A stretch of 41,909 bases of DNA from Acidovorax sp. (GTDB lineage: Bacteria > Pseudomonadota > Gammaproteobacteria > Burkholderiales > Burkholderiaceae_C). The DNA lies in NCBI GenBank assembly GCA_004210805.1, contig SDXZ01000005.1, positions 1 through 41,909 on the forward strand. Reading direction: 5' to 3'. This document shows positions 16,332 through 26,200 of the stretch, piece by piece (the first letter of the stretch is position 1; each line of letters opens with the position of its first letter). Under the pieces are notes generated by a model. It had not been told where the DNA came from and searched no databases. It worked only from the letters and a program-made list of their open reading frames with translations. The translations under genes and the position numbers were made by a program.

Positions 16332-16646
16332 CACAACTGTCTTTGAGGTCTGGCGATGAGATTGGGGATAAACACAGCCTTTTTCATAGTTTTCAGCTAT
16401 CAATAGACTTGCTCAATAGTTGAATCTTGGGCCCATGTGGCGTGACGTCCACAAAGTGGGCCCCATCCGCTGCAGTTGAACAAAGTTGACCTTTGGTTTG
16501 CAGTTGGGAAATCGATCTTTTGGGGTGGGCCTTCTAAAATTCTGACTCCTGTTTGAAACTACTTGTATCAGCCGATGCGGGGGTTCCATCTCTGAATTCA
16601 CTCGCGACGGCCGCTGATGCGGGCCCGATGCTTGCTTTTGCACGCC
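16332..16646. other. bcs operon upstream region
   Basis: 315 bases without a gene and clearly AT-richer than the flanks. It contains a degenerate repeat of the AGCTAT family (about 16385-16420, AGCTATCAATAG), a large interrupted inverted repeat (16429-16463), a small inverted repeat CAAAG-TTGAC-CTTTG (16481-16495) and a possible -10 TAAAAT (16535-16540). It most likely carries the promoter and operator(s) for the cellulose genes. Confidence 0.5.
16429..16463. promoter_or_regulatory. interrupted inverted repeat upstream of bcsD
   Basis: The left arm GGGCCCATGTGG pairs with CCACA and, after a three-base AAG bulge, TGGGCCC. The loop is CGTGACGT. No T-run follows, so it does not look like an intrinsic terminator for mnmA; an operator or a structured leader is more likely. 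Confidence 0.5.
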
Positions 16647-17123
16647 ATGTCTCACACCGCCTCCCTGCCCACAAGCCCTGAAATCATCCAGCACCTCGCC
16701 CAGCAACAGTGCGCCGCGCAATGGCGGGGGTTTTTCCAGGCTCTGTCGGCAGAGTTCGCGGCGGCGCTGCCCCCCGAGGACCTGCGCGCGCTGATGGCAC
16801 GGGTGGGCGCCCGGTTCGCCGCCGACCACCCGCTGCCCGCATGCGCCACGCTGGATGAGCTGCAGGGCCACATGACGCAGGTCTGGGAACGCATCGACTG
16901 GGGCTGGGTTCGCCTCTCCCAAGAAGTTGCGCATGTCGACATCCAACACAGCGTTTCGCCCGTATCTGCTGCCTTTGGGCCCAACCACGCGCAATGGTCG
17001 GGCGGGTTCCTCGAAGGTGTGTACCAAGTCTGGTTCGAGCAGGCCGGCGCGGGCCAGCTCAAGGTGAGCGAGGCCGCGCCCGGCGATGCCTGGGGCAGTG
17101 TGCATCTTCAGTTGGCGCGCTGA
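16647..17123 (+). CDS. bcsD: cellulose synthase subunit BcsD
   Basis: 158 aa, close to the 156 aa of Komagataeibacter BcsD (AxCeSD). Known members form a periplasmic barrel-shaped octamer through which nascent glucan chains pass and are ordered into fibrils. No signal peptide is seen, as in the family. Recognisable pieces are AAQWRGFFQALSAEF (about 25-39), LDELQGHMTQVWERIDWGWVRL (about 71-92), HNAL-type HAQW and FLEGVYQVWFEQAG (about 120-133). Start 16647 (MSHTASLP) fits the family length; ATG 16617 would add ten residues. It is the first gene of the bcs operon, 40 bases before bcsP. Its presence marks a type I-like locus able to produce ordered cellulose. Confidence 0.88.
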   Translation: MSHTASLPTSPEIIQHLAQQQCAAQWRGFFQALSAEFAAALPPEDLRALMARVGARFAADHPLPACATLDELQGHMTQVWERIDWGWVRLSQEVAHVDIQHSVSPVSAAFGPNHAQWSGGFLEGVYQVWFEQAGAGQLKVSEAAPGDAWGSVHLQLAR

Positions 17124-17163
17124 GCTCCTGGGGTACCTGATTTTTTAGTTTTGGCGGTGACCC

Positions 17164-17757
17164 ATGAAGCACTCAGACGACATCGTGAATCTCTTTCAGC
17201 AGTTCGGTGGCAAGGCCGACCCCTATCTGGAGTTGGCGCGCAAGCAGGAGCACAAGCTCTCGGGTGAGCGCTGGCCTCTGGTGTCCGCCGTCCGCGGCGC
17301 CGTGGGCGACGACGTGCCCGCAGTGGACCGCCGTGCGGGCCCCACCCTGGCCACGGTGAACCCCCATCCTCAGGGTCCGGCCCCTGTTCAGACCGAGCCC
17401 ACAGGCTGGGCGCAGCGCAGCGCGCCGCTGGCTGCCGACATTCCTGCGGCTGTATCCCCTGCACCCGCAGTCAGCGTGGCCCCCGCACCTGCCGTGGTGC
17501 CGACACCTGCACCCACAACTATGCCCGTCGCCGACCGCCAGCCCCCGTCGGCCGCACTGTCTGCCCGTTCGCCTCTGGCCGGACTGGCGGGACTCCGCGC
17601 AGCGGCCACGCCCGTGCAGTCGGACCCGGCCGCCACGCAGCCAGCCGCGCTGCCGGTCGATCTGCCCTCGGTTTTTGCTCGCCTGGGAGGCGCATCAGCA
17701 CCCGCTGAGACCGCGCCCCCGCCAGCACCCTGGCAACCGCGCAAGGGCCATTCATGA
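17164..17757 (+). CDS. bcsP: cellulose biosynthesis protein BcsP (BcsR-like N-terminus)
   Basis: 197 aa. The first about 45 residues match the BcsR/YhjR motif: DDIVNLFQQFGGKADPYLELARK. The middle (about 60-165) is Pro/Ala/Val-rich and probably disordered, and a short conserved end (LPSVFARLGG, about 163-172) follows. This architecture fits BcsP of betaproteobacteria. BcsR and BcsQ form a complex in enterobacteria that supports BcsA stability and activity; BcsP likely does the same at the inner membrane. Its stop overlaps the bcsQ ATG by four bases (ATGA, 17754-17757), implying coupled translation. Low-complexity regions make homology detection weak, but position and the N-terminal motif agree. 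Confidence 0.82.
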   Translation: MKHSDDIVNLFQQFGGKADPYLELARKQEHKLSGERWPLVSAVRGAVGDDVPAVDRRAGPTLATVNPHPQGPAPVQTEPTGWAQRSAPLAADIPAAVSPAPAVSVAPAPAVVPTPAPTTMPVADRQPPSAALSARSPLAGLAGLRAAATPVQSDPAATQPAALPVDLPSVFARLGGASAPAETAPPPAPWQPRKGHS

Positions 17758-18536
17758 AAGTGATTGCCATCGTTTCGGCCAAAGGCGGCGTGGGCAAGAC
17801 CACCCTGACAGCCAACCTGGCCACTGCCCTGGGGCGCCAGGGCGTGGCGACCCTGCTGGTCGTCGATATGGACCCGCAGAACGCGCTGGGCCTGCACTTT
17901 GGCGTGGATCCCCGCTCGCTGTCGGGTGTGTCCCGCGCAAGCCTGGCAGGGGATGGCTGGAGTTCGGTCTGCGTCCAAAGCCCTTCAGGCGTGCATGTGC
18001 TGCCCTATGGAGTGGTCAACGAGTCCGACCGCGTGGCTTTCGAGCGCCATCTGGATGCGCACCCTGACTGGCTGGTGCGTCAGTTGGAGGGCCTGGGCCT
18101 GCCGCCCGATGCGGTAGTGCTGATCGATACGCCGCCCGGACCGTCGGTCTACATGCAGCAGGCATTGACAGCGGCCCAGGTGGTCGTCATCGTCAGCCTG
18201 CCGGACGCGGCGTCTTATGCATCGCTGGCCCTCATGCAGCGCCTGGTGCACACGTATTGCGCGCCACGCCCTGATTTTGCAGAAGCCGTCTACGTGCTGA
18301 ACCAGGCCGACTCCGCCAGGCAGTTGTCCAAGGACATCACGCGCGTGATGCATGACAGCCTGGGCGAGCGCCTGATTGGCGTGATCCATGAAGACCAGGC
18401 CGTGCGCGAGGCGTTGGCCTACGAGCAGGGCCTGCAGGACTACGACGTACACGGCCAGGCTGCCGATGACCTGCGCAAATGCGCGCGGGTGCTCGCCCAG
18501 CGCCTGGGCCTGCCGCTGACGGGAGCCGTTCCATGA
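17754..18536 (+). CDS. bcsQ: cellulose biosynthesis ATPase BcsQ (MinD/ParA family)
   Basis: 260 aa. MinD-superfamily ATPase with deviant Walker A KGGVGKTT (residues 10-17, preceded by IVSA), DMDPQNALGLHFG (about 41-53) and the LIDTPPGPS switch II/Walker B segment (about 123-131). It is expected to dimerise on ATP and to help assemble or locate cellulose synthase at the inner membrane. It overlaps bcsP at its start and bcsA at its end (ATGA at 18533-18536), so three genes in a row are translationally coupled. Full length compared with E. coli BcsQ. Confidence 0.93.
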   Translation: MKVIAIVSAKGGVGKTTLTANLATALGRQGVATLLVVDMDPQNALGLHFGVDPRSLSGVSRASLAGDGWSSVCVQSPSGVHVLPYGVVNESDRVAFERHLDAHPDWLVRQLEGLGLPPDAVVLIDTPPGPSVYMQQALTAAQVVVIVSLPDAASYASLALMQRLVHTYCAPRPDFAEAVYVLNQADSARQLSKDITRVMHDSLGERLIGVIHEDQAVREALAYEQGLQDYDVHGQAADDLRKCARVLAQRLGLPLTGAVP

Positions 18537-20719
18537 GCGTGGACCAGCGTCCCCAGGCCGACGAAGTCGCCGACGCCGACTCACACAGCCCCCAGGCGCA
18601 CTGGCGCACCGTGGTGCATGCCATCACCGGCTGGGAGCTCTGGCAGCATCCACTGGCCCGGGTGGCGGCGGTGGTGTTCAGTGCCATGCTGATGGGCCTG
18701 GTCATCAGCGTCCCGCTGGACCTGCAGGGCCAGGTCCTCTTTTCGCTCGGTTCGTTCGGCGCTGCGCTGCTGCTGAGCAAGACCCCCGGCCGCTTGTCGA
18801 CGCTGGCGATGATCGTGCTGTCGATCTCGGCGTCGTCGCGCTATATCTACTGGCGCTTTACCGACACCATCGGCTTCACCAATCTGCTCGATGCGGCGTT
18901 TGGCTACGGGCTGGTGCTGGCCGAGTTGTACGCGTTCGCCGTGCTGCTCATCGGGTACTTTCAGACCGCGTGGCCGTTGCAGCGCCGCCCGGTCCCCATG
19001 CCTGCGGACGTGGACACCTGGCCCAGCGTGGATGTGTTCATCCCCTCGTACAACGAGCCGCTGGAAGTGGTGCGCCAGACCGTGTTTTCGGCCATGAGCC
19101 TCGACTGGCCTGCGGACCGGCTCCATGTGTACGTGCTTGACGACGGCCGCCGCGCCGAGTTCCGCGAGTTCTGCGAAGAACTGGGCGTGGGCTATCTGGT
19201 TCGCGACAACAACCACCACGCCAAGGCCGGCAACATCAACGCGGCGCTGAAGGTCACGCACTCCGAATACATCGCGATCTTCGACTGCGACCACATCCCC
19301 ACGCGCTCCTTCCTGCAGGTCTGCATGGGCTGGTTCTTCAAGGACAAGAACCTGGTGATGCTGCAGACGCCGCACGTGTTCTTCTCGCCCGACCCGTTCG
19401 AGCGCAACCTTGATACCTTCCACCGCATGCCCAACGAAGGCGAGCTCTTCTACGGCATCGTGCAGGACGGCAACGACCTGTGGAATGCGGCGTTCTTCTG
19501 CGGCTCCTGCGCCATCATCCGCCGCAAGGAGCTATTGGAAGTAGGCGGCATCGCGGTGGAGACCGTGACCGAAGACGCGCACACCGCCCTCAAGCTCAGC
19601 CGCCTGGGCTACAACACCGCCTACCTTGAAGTCCCCCAGGCGGCAGGCCTGGCCACCGAGAGTCTTTCTGGCCACGTGGGCCAGCGCATTCGCTGGGCCC
19701 GGGGCATGGCGCAGATTGCGCGCACAGACAACCCGCTGTTCGGCAAGGGCCTGCACTTTGGCCAGCGGCTGTGCTACCTCAACGCGATGCTGCACTTCTT
19801 CTACGGCCTGCCGCGGCTGGTGTTTCTGACGGCGCCGCTGGCCTACCTGTTCTTCGGCGCCCAGGTCTTCCAGGCCACCGCGCTGATGATCACCGCCTAT
19901 GCCTTGCCCCACCTGGCGCACGCCAGCGTGACCAACTCGCGCATCCAGGGGCGCTTTCGGCATTCGTTCTGGAACGAGGTGTACGAGTCCGTACTGGCCT
20001 GGTACATCATGCGCCCGGTGATCGTGGCCTTCATCAACCCCAAGCTGGGCAAGTTCAACGTGACGGCCAAGGGCGGGGTGATCGAGAAGGCGTACTTCGA
20101 CTGGACCATCGCGCGGCCGTATGTCGTGCTGCTGCTCATCAACCTGGTGGGGCTGTCGGTGGGCATCTGGAAGCTGTTCTCGTCCGTTGGGGACGAAAGC
20201 ACGACGCTGGTCATCAACATGATCTGGACCGTCTACAACGTCATCCTGCTGGGGGCCAGCGTGGCGGTGGCCAGCGAAACCCGCCAGATTCGCGGCACGC
20301 CCCGTGTGGCGGCTTCGCAGCCGGCGGTGATCCGTTTTGAAAACGGGCGCACGCTGGTGTGCAAGACCGAAGACTTCTCGCAGCATGGCCTGGGGCTGGC
20401 GGTGCCGGCGGACACGAACGTTCCCATGGGCAGCCGGCTGTCGGTGTCGCTGTTCCGGTCCGAGGAAGAAGGTGTCTTCCCGGCCATCGTCACGTTCAGC
20501 GGCAACGGGCGCCTGGGCGTCAAGTTTGACAACCTGAGCCTGCACCAGCAGGCCGAGCTCGCGTCGCTCACCTTTGCGCGGGCCGACGCCTGGATTTCCA
20601 GCTGGGGCACGGGCCAGCGCGACAAGCCGCTGCGCTCGCTCAAGAGCGTGATCGTGATCGGGGTGCGCGGTGTCGGGCAGCTCGCGGCGTCCGCCATCAA
20701 GTCCCTGAAACCCCGCTAA
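18533..20719 (+). CDS. bcsA: cellulose synthase catalytic subunit BcsA
   Basis: 728 aa inner-membrane GT2 family processive glycosyltransferase that makes beta-1,4-glucan from UDP-glucose and extrudes it. Helices lie in about 42-146 and 418-580. Catalytic motifs are complete: DDGRR (203-207), DCD (251-253), FFCGS finger loop (321-325), TED (346-348) and QRIRW (384-388). The PilZ domain follows with RGTPR (587-591, RxxxR) and DFSQHG (614-619, DxSxxG), so activation by cyclic di-GMP is predicted. Start 18533 overlaps the bcsQ stop; ATG 18479 lies within bcsQ. The C-terminal amphipathic tail (after about 690) is normal. No diguanylate cyclase gene is in the window. Confidence 0.97.
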   Translation: MSVDQRPQADEVADADSHSPQAHWRTVVHAITGWELWQHPLARVAAVVFSAMLMGLVISVPLDLQGQVLFSLGSFGAALLLSKTPGRLSTLAMIVLSISASSRYIYWRFTDTIGFTNLLDAAFGYGLVLAELYAFAVLLIGYFQTAWPLQRRPVPMPADVDTWPSVDVFIPSYNEPLEVVRQTVFSAMSLDWPADRLHVYVLDDGRRAEFREFCEELGVGYLVRDNNHHAKAGNINAALKVTHSEYIAIFDCDHIPTRSFLQVCMGWFFKDKNLVMLQTPHVFFSPDPFERNLDTFHRMPNEGELFYGIVQDGNDLWNAAFFCGSCAIIRRKELLEVGGIAVETVTEDAHTALKLSRLGYNTAYLEVPQAAGLATESLSGHVGQRIRWARGMAQIARTDNPLFGKGLHFGQRLCYLNAMLHFFYGLPRLVFLTAPLAYLFFGAQVFQATALMITAYALPHLAHASVTNSRIQGRFRHSFWNEVYESVLAWYIMRPVIVAFINPKLGKFNVTAKGGVIEKAYFDWTIARPYVVLLLINLVGLSVGIWKLFSSVGDESTTLVINMIWTVYNVILLGASVAVASETRQIRGTPRVAASQPAVIRFENGRTLVCKTEDFSQHGLGLAVPADTNVPMGSRLSVSLFRSEEEGVFPAIVTFSGNGRLGVKFDNLSLHQQAELASLTFARADAWISSWGTGQRDKPLRSLKSVIVIGVRGVGQLAASAIKSLKPR

Positions 20720-20749
20720 GCCTTTCCCTGTTTCCTGAGATTCCACACG

Positions 20750-23077
20750 ATGATTTCCAAAAAACATCCGACAGCGCGGCTGCCGCGCCAGCGCATGCTG
20801 CCTGCCATGCTGGCCTTGGTATTGGCAGGGACGGCCGTGCCTGTTTCGCAACTCGCTGCAGCCCCCGCACCTGCGGCAGCGGCCCCAGGCGAGACGGCAA
20901 CGGGCGCGACCCCGGCCGAGAGCGGTGTGCGCGTGCACCGCACCAGCTTCAAGGATCTGGGCGCCTTGTTCCCGCTGCAATTGCGCGGGGTGGACGGCAC
21001 CAGCGGCGTGGCCTTCAGCGTGCGCAACGACGAGGTGGTTACCGGTGCCCGCCTGAAGCTGAACTACTCGTACTCGCCAGCACTGATCACCAGCCTGTCC
21101 CATATCAAGGTGATGGTGAACGAGCAGGTGGCCGCGACGATCCCGGTGACCACGCAGCAGGCGGGTGAGAACCTGCAGCGCGAAATCGTCATCCCCCCGC
21201 GCCTCATCACCGAGTTCAACCGGCTGAACCTGCAGCTCATCGGCCACTACACCATGGAGTGCGAGGACCCACTGCACTCCAGCCTGTGGGCCAACGTGGG
21301 CAACGACAGTGTGCTGGAGCTGACGGTCGCGCCCATCGCGCAGACCAACGACCTGGCGCTGCTGCCCCAGCCGTTCTTTGACCGGCGCGACGTGCGGCCA
21401 CTGGAACTGCCCATCGTGTTTAACAGTTCGCCCAATCCGGGCACGTTGCAGGCCGCGGGCACGATGTCGTCGTGGTTTGGCGCGCTGGCCGGTTTCCGCG
21501 GCGCGAAGTTCCCATCCTTGATCGGCGAACTGCCGGCCCGTGGCAACGCGGTGGTGATGGTGGCCGGCCGGGCGAAGGCACCCGCGGGCCTCACGCTGCC
21601 CGACATCCAGGGCCCCACGGTGGCCGTGGTCAGCCACCCGGCGGACCGCAATGGCAAGCTGCTTTTGGTCATGGGGCGTGACGAGGCCGAACTGGCAGTG
21701 GCCGCCAAGGCCCTGGCCGTGGGCTCCTCCGCGCTGTCCGGCCCGATTGCGCGGATTACCGAGGTGACCGAGCTCAAGCCCCGCAAGCCGTACGACGCGC
21801 CCAACTGGTTGGCCAACGACCGGCCGGTGAAGTTTGGCGAGCTGGTCGAAGCCCAGACGCTCAATGTGTCCGGCTACGCGCCCGACCTGATCCGCGTCAA
21901 CTTCTTCCTGCCGCCCGACCTGTTCGCGTGGCGCCAGAACGGCATTCCGGTGGACCTGCGCTACCGGTACACGCCGCGCCCCAATGCAGACAAGTCCACG
22001 CTCAACATCAGCGTGAACCAGCAGTTCCTGAAGTCCCTGCCGCTGCATGCCGTGAACCATGAGCAGTTGGGCACGCTGGACCGCCTGCTCAACAAGGTGC
22101 TGCCGTCGACACCCTCGGGCCCGGAGCGCGAGAAGTTCCACATTCCGCTGTTCAAGCTGCCGGCCCAGTCGCAGCTGCAGATGCACTACTTCTATGACGT
22201 GGTCAAACAAGGGGCCTGCAAGGACGTGCCGCTCGACAACGTGCGCGGCTCGGTCGAAGCCGACTCGACCATCGACATCTCGCACTTCCCCCATTTCATG
22301 GCGATGCCGGATCTCGCGGCGTTTGGCAATGCCGGCTTTCCGTTCACGCGCATGGCCGACCTGTCGGAGTCGGCCGTGGTGATGCCGGACAAGCTCGGTG
22401 TGCAGGAGGTGGGGACCTACCTGGGCCTGATGGGCATCATGGGCCGCGTCACCGGCTTCCCGGCGCTGGGCGTGACCGTGGCCCAGGCGGCTCAGGTGGA
22501 CCGCCTGGCCGACAAGGACCTGCTGGTCATCTCCTCCGGTGGAGACACACAGCCACTGCTCAAGCAGTGGGCCAGCGCCATTCCTGCGGCATTGCAGGGC
22601 GATGCCAAAAGCTTCCAGATGGCCGATTTCGTCCACCGCGTGTTGCGTTGGTGGGGTTTTGAGGAAGAGTCGGAAACCCGCACACGCCGCAATCAGGTCG
22701 CGTTCTCCAGCGCCAGCACCGATGCCTTCGTTGCCGGGTTCGAGTCGCCGCTGAAGAGCAGCCGCAGCGTGGTGCTGGTGGCCAGCAACCAGCCTGCCGG
22801 CCTTGCGCAAGTCATGGATGCCTTGCTCGACGCTGAAGCGGTCAAGCATGTGCAGGGCAGCACCACGGTGATCCGTGGCAAGCAGGTCGACAGCCTGATC
22901 GCCGAGAAAAACTACTATGTGGGCAAGCTCGGGCCGCTGCTGTACGCGCAGTGGTTCCTGTCGCGCAACCCGCTGCTTTTGATCTTGCTTGGGGTATCCG
23001 CGGCAATGCTGGTGGCGGTCATCATGTACCTGTCGCTGCGGGCGCGCGCGCGCGGCCGGCTCAAGCAAAAGGGCTGA
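20750..23077 (+). CDS. bcsB: cellulose synthase regulatory/periplasmic subunit BcsB
   Basis: 775 aa. Periplasmic partner of BcsA that carries the emerging glucan on carbohydrate-binding and flavodoxin-like domains and is anchored by a C-terminal helix. A signal peptide is visible (LPAMLALVLAGTAVPVSQLAAA, about 17-38) followed by an Ala/Pro stretch. Family segments include FKDLGALFPLQLRGVDGTSG (about 67-86), YSYSPALI, NRLNLQLIGHYTMECEDPLHSSLW (with Cys/His conserved in BcsB) and LKMHYFYD-type LQMHYFYDV. The final helix is LLLILLGVSAAMLVAVIMYL (about 742-762), then basic residues. It follows bcsA by 30 bases. Confidence 0.95.
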   Translation: MISKKHPTARLPRQRMLPAMLALVLAGTAVPVSQLAAAPAPAAAAPGETATGATPAESGVRVHRTSFKDLGALFPLQLRGVDGTSGVAFSVRNDEVVTGARLKLNYSYSPALITSLSHIKVMVNEQVAATIPVTTQQAGENLQREIVIPPRLITEFNRLNLQLIGHYTMECEDPLHSSLWANVGNDSVLELTVAPIAQTNDLALLPQPFFDRRDVRPLELPIVFNSSPNPGTLQAAGTMSSWFGALAGFRGAKFPSLIGELPARGNAVVMVAGRAKAPAGLTLPDIQGPTVAVVSHPADRNGKLLLVMGRDEAELAVAAKALAVGSSALSGPIARITEVTELKPRKPYDAPNWLANDRPVKFGELVEAQTLNVSGYAPDLIRVNFFLPPDLFAWRQNGIPVDLRYRYTPRPNADKSTLNISVNQQFLKSLPLHAVNHEQLGTLDRLLNKVLPSTPSGPEREKFHIPLFKLPAQSQLQMHYFYDVVKQGACKDVPLDNVRGSVEADSTIDISHFPHFMAMPDLAAFGNAGFPFTRMADLSESAVVMPDKLGVQEVGTYLGLMGIMGRVTGFPALGVTVAQAAQVDRLADKDLLVISSGGDTQPLLKQWASAIPAALQGDAKSFQMADFVHRVLRWWGFEEESETRTRRNQVAFSSASTDAFVAGFESPLKSSRSVVLVASNQPAGLAQVMDALLDAEAVKHVQGSTTVIRGKQVDSLIAEKNYYVGKLGPLLYAQWFLSRNPLLLILLGVSAAMLVAVIMYLSLRARARGRLKQKG

Positions 23078-23142
23078 GAACACGGCGGAGAGTCGCAGAG
23101 TGCGAGAAGCACTGAGACAAGAGTAATCAAGGGTTGAGAAGG

Positions 23143-23169
23143 GGCTGGGCGGTGTCGCCCGGCCTTTTT
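23143..23169 (+). terminator. intrinsic-terminator-like hairpin between bcsB and bcsC
   Basis: Stem GGCTGGGCG / CGCCCGGCC (one G-U pair) with GTGT loop, followed at once by TTTTT (23165-23169). It is 66 bases after the bcsB stop and 63 bases before the bcsC start. It would reduce or condition transcription of bcsC within the operon. Confidence 0.7.
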
Positions 23170-23187
23170 CGAATCACGCAACATATT

Positions 23188-23207
23188 CCCGGTGGTTGAC
23201 CGCCGGG
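23188..23207 (+). promoter_or_regulatory. second hairpin in the bcsC leader
   Basis: CCCGGTGG-TTGA-CCGCCGGG can pair over 8 bp with one G-U wobble. It lies 24 bases before the bcsC ATG, just upstream of a strong purine-rich ribosome site (GGGAGAAGGAAGG). It could affect translation initiation; no known riboswitch is recognised. Confidence 0.35.
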
Positions 23208-23231
23208 GCCCCTCGCAGGGAGAAGGAAGGC

Positions 23232-26200
23232 ATGTCCTCCAAACGTCGTCATCACCACACACTGGCCATGGGGCTGCTGGCCTCGCTGATGGCACCGTCT
23301 GCCGCCTGGGCCCAGACCGGGGCCGAGCAGACCCTGCTGGACCAGGGGCAGTACTGGCAGGAACGCGGCGACACGCAGCGTGCGGGCGAAGCGTGGCAAA
23401 AACTGCTGCGCATCAACCCCCAGAACGCCCAAGCGCTTTACGGCATGGCCCTGGTTGAGCTGAACGGCCAGCGCGCCGAGGGCGCACAGCGCTACCTGAA
23501 CCAGCTGCAGGCGGCGCACCCTCGCAGCCCGCTGGTCGGCCGGCTGCAGGAGTCGATCCGCACCGGGCGCAGCGCACCCCAGATCGAGACCGCGCGCCAG
23601 CAAGCCCGCAGCGGCCAGGCCAACCAGGCGCTGAGCACCTACCAAGCCGCGCTGGGTGACCGTGCGCCCACGGGCCCGCTGGCGCTGGAGTACTACCAGA
23701 CGCTCGGCGCCACCGCAGGCGGCTGGGACGAAGCCCGCCGCGGCCTGAGCCGCCTGGCGCAGGAATCGCCCGAAGATCCGCAGATTGCCCTGGCCCTGGC
23801 CCAGCACCTGACCTACCGCGAAGCCACCCGCCGCGACGGCATTGCCCAGCTGGCCCGCCTGGCCGGGCGCCCCGACGTGGGCAAGGCCGCGACAGAAAGC
23901 TGGCGCAAGGCGCTGGCCTGGACCGGCAACCGCTCGGCCGACATCCCGCTGTACCAGGACTTCCTGCGCGCCAACCCCGGCGACACGGCGGTGCATACAC
24001 GGCTGGTGCAGGCGCAAGCCCTCCAAAAACAGTCCCAGGCCGCCCCGGTCCGGACTGCCGACCCGCTGCGCCAGCGCACTACCGCAGGGTTCCAGGCGCT
24101 GGACGATGGTGAACTCGACGCCGCCGAAGCGGCCTTCTTGAACGTGCTCGAATCGCGCCCGGCCGACGGCGACGCGCTGGGTGGCCTGGGCATTTTGCGG
24201 CTGCGCCAGGAGCGGTTTGCCGACGCCCGCGGGCTGCTGGAGCGTGCCTCGCGCGCCGGCTCGGCCAGCCGCTGGAAGCAGGCGCTCGACAGCGCCACCT
24301 ACTGGAGCCTGGTCGAGCAGGCCACCTCCGAGCGCGAGCGCGGGGACACAGCCGCCGCCCGCCGCTCGCTGGAACAGGCCGTGCGCCTGAACCCCACTGA
24401 GGTGACGGCACAGACCGATCTGGCCGACCTGCTGGTCGAAGACGGGCAGTACGACGCGGCCGAAGCGGCCTACCGGCGCGTGCTGGCGCGCCAGGCCGAC
24501 AACCCCGATGCCGTGCGCGGCCTGGTGGGCGTGCTCGCGCAGAACAACAAGGCGGCTGAGGCGCTTGCGCTGGTCGAAAAACTTTCTCCCTCGCAGCAGG
24601 AAAAGGTGGGGGCCCTCGGCCGCCTGCGTGCCGCGCAGGCGTTGGGCCAGGCCCGCGCCGCCACGGAGCGCGGCGACACCGCTGCCGCCCGTGCTGCGCT
24701 GGAGGACGCGCTGCTGAACGACCCGGCCAGCCCTTGGGTGCGACTGGACCTGGCGCGGCTGTACCTGCGCATGGGGGCCGTGGCCGAAGCGCGCGGCGTG
24801 ATGGACGGCCTGCTCCTGTCCAACCCCAACATGCCCGAGGCGCTGTACGCCGGTGCACTGTTGGCCTCGGAGGCCGGCGACTGGCCCGGCGCACTCGCGC
24901 TGCTGGACCGCATCCCTGAAAAACACCGCACGCGCGATATCGCAGCGCTGCAAAAACGCGTCTGGGTGCATGTGCAAGCCTCGGCCGCATCCGCCCTGGC
25001 AGCGGAGGGCCGGCAAGCCGAAGCACAGGCCGTGCTGGCCCAGGCCGAATCCTTTGCCACGCAAGACCCCGAACTGCTCGGCGCGATGGCGCTGGCCTAC
25101 GCCGATGCGGGCGATCCGCAGCGCGCCCTGGGCATGGTGCGCCAGGTGCTGGCGCGCACCCCGCGGCCCGATGTCGGCCTGCGCCTGCAGTACGCCGCCA
25201 CCTTGCTCAAGACCCAGCAGGACGTGGAGCTCGCAGGCATCCTGCGGCAGCTGCAGACCGCGCCCATGAGCGACCGCGAACGCAAGAGCTTCAGCGACAT
25301 CCGCCGCGCCTACATCGTGCGCCAGGCCGACGGCCTGCGCGAAGCGGGCGATCTGGTGGGCGCGTACGACACGCTGGCACCGCTGCTGGCTGAGCAGCCC
25401 GACGAGCCCCAGGCGATGGCAGCGCTGGCCCGTATGTACGCCGCCAACAACGACTACGCGCAAGCGCAGGCCCTGTATGCGCGGCTGCTCGACAAGTCGC
25501 CCAACGATGTGCCGCTGATCCTGCAGACCGCCGCCATGGCCACCGGGGCCAAGGACTATGGTTATGCGGAGTCGCTGCTGTCGGTCGCGCTCGTCCGCGC
25601 CCCGCGAGACCCGGAGGTGTTGACCGCCGCCGGCCGCCTCTACCGCGCGCAAGGCAAGAACTCCAAGGCCACCGAGTTCTTCACCGCGGCCGTCGCCGCA
25701 GAAAATTCGCAGCGCGATGCCGTGCTGGCGGCCAGCGGTGTGCCTGCGGGGCCGGCACGGTCGGGCAATCCGTTTGCCCAGCGCATGGCAGTGCAGCAAC
25801 GCGCTGGCGGTGGCCTGTCGGTACCAAGCACCGCCACCACGGCAGTCCGCTCGCCGGTCGGCTATACCCCGCTGCAATATGCGCCCCAGCCAGTGGCGCG
25901 CAGCAACGCGCCGTCCGGCCTGTACATCCCTGACCCGGCAGGTGCCAGCCGTTTTGGCACAGCGCCGCAGGCCTATTCCCAGGCTGCGCCGATGACGCCT
26001 GCAAGCTATTACCCCGAGGCTGCAAGCCCGGGAGGGATGGCCGATGCTTCGCCCACCGCCGCGTCCAGTGCCACACGGCGTGCGACACCCACGGCGCGCA
26101 ATGCAGCGCCGTTGCCCGTGGCCACACGGTCCGCGGCTGGCGCTTCAGCGTTGTCCGGCAATGGCGCAATCCCCGCGGCCGCGTCCGCCTACATACCACC

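Noticed and set aside
16429-16463. Intrinsic terminator for mnmA
   Set aside because: Stable arms but no T-run after the stem on either strand.
19532-23083. 1183-codon open frame antisense to bcsA-bcsB
   Set aside because: A mirror of high-GC codon bias: His/Arg/Gln-rich composition, no domains, fully overlapped by bcsA and bcsB.
23127-25877. 916-codon open frame antisense to bcsC
   Set aside because: Same effect opposite the TPR repeats; no start signals or family features.
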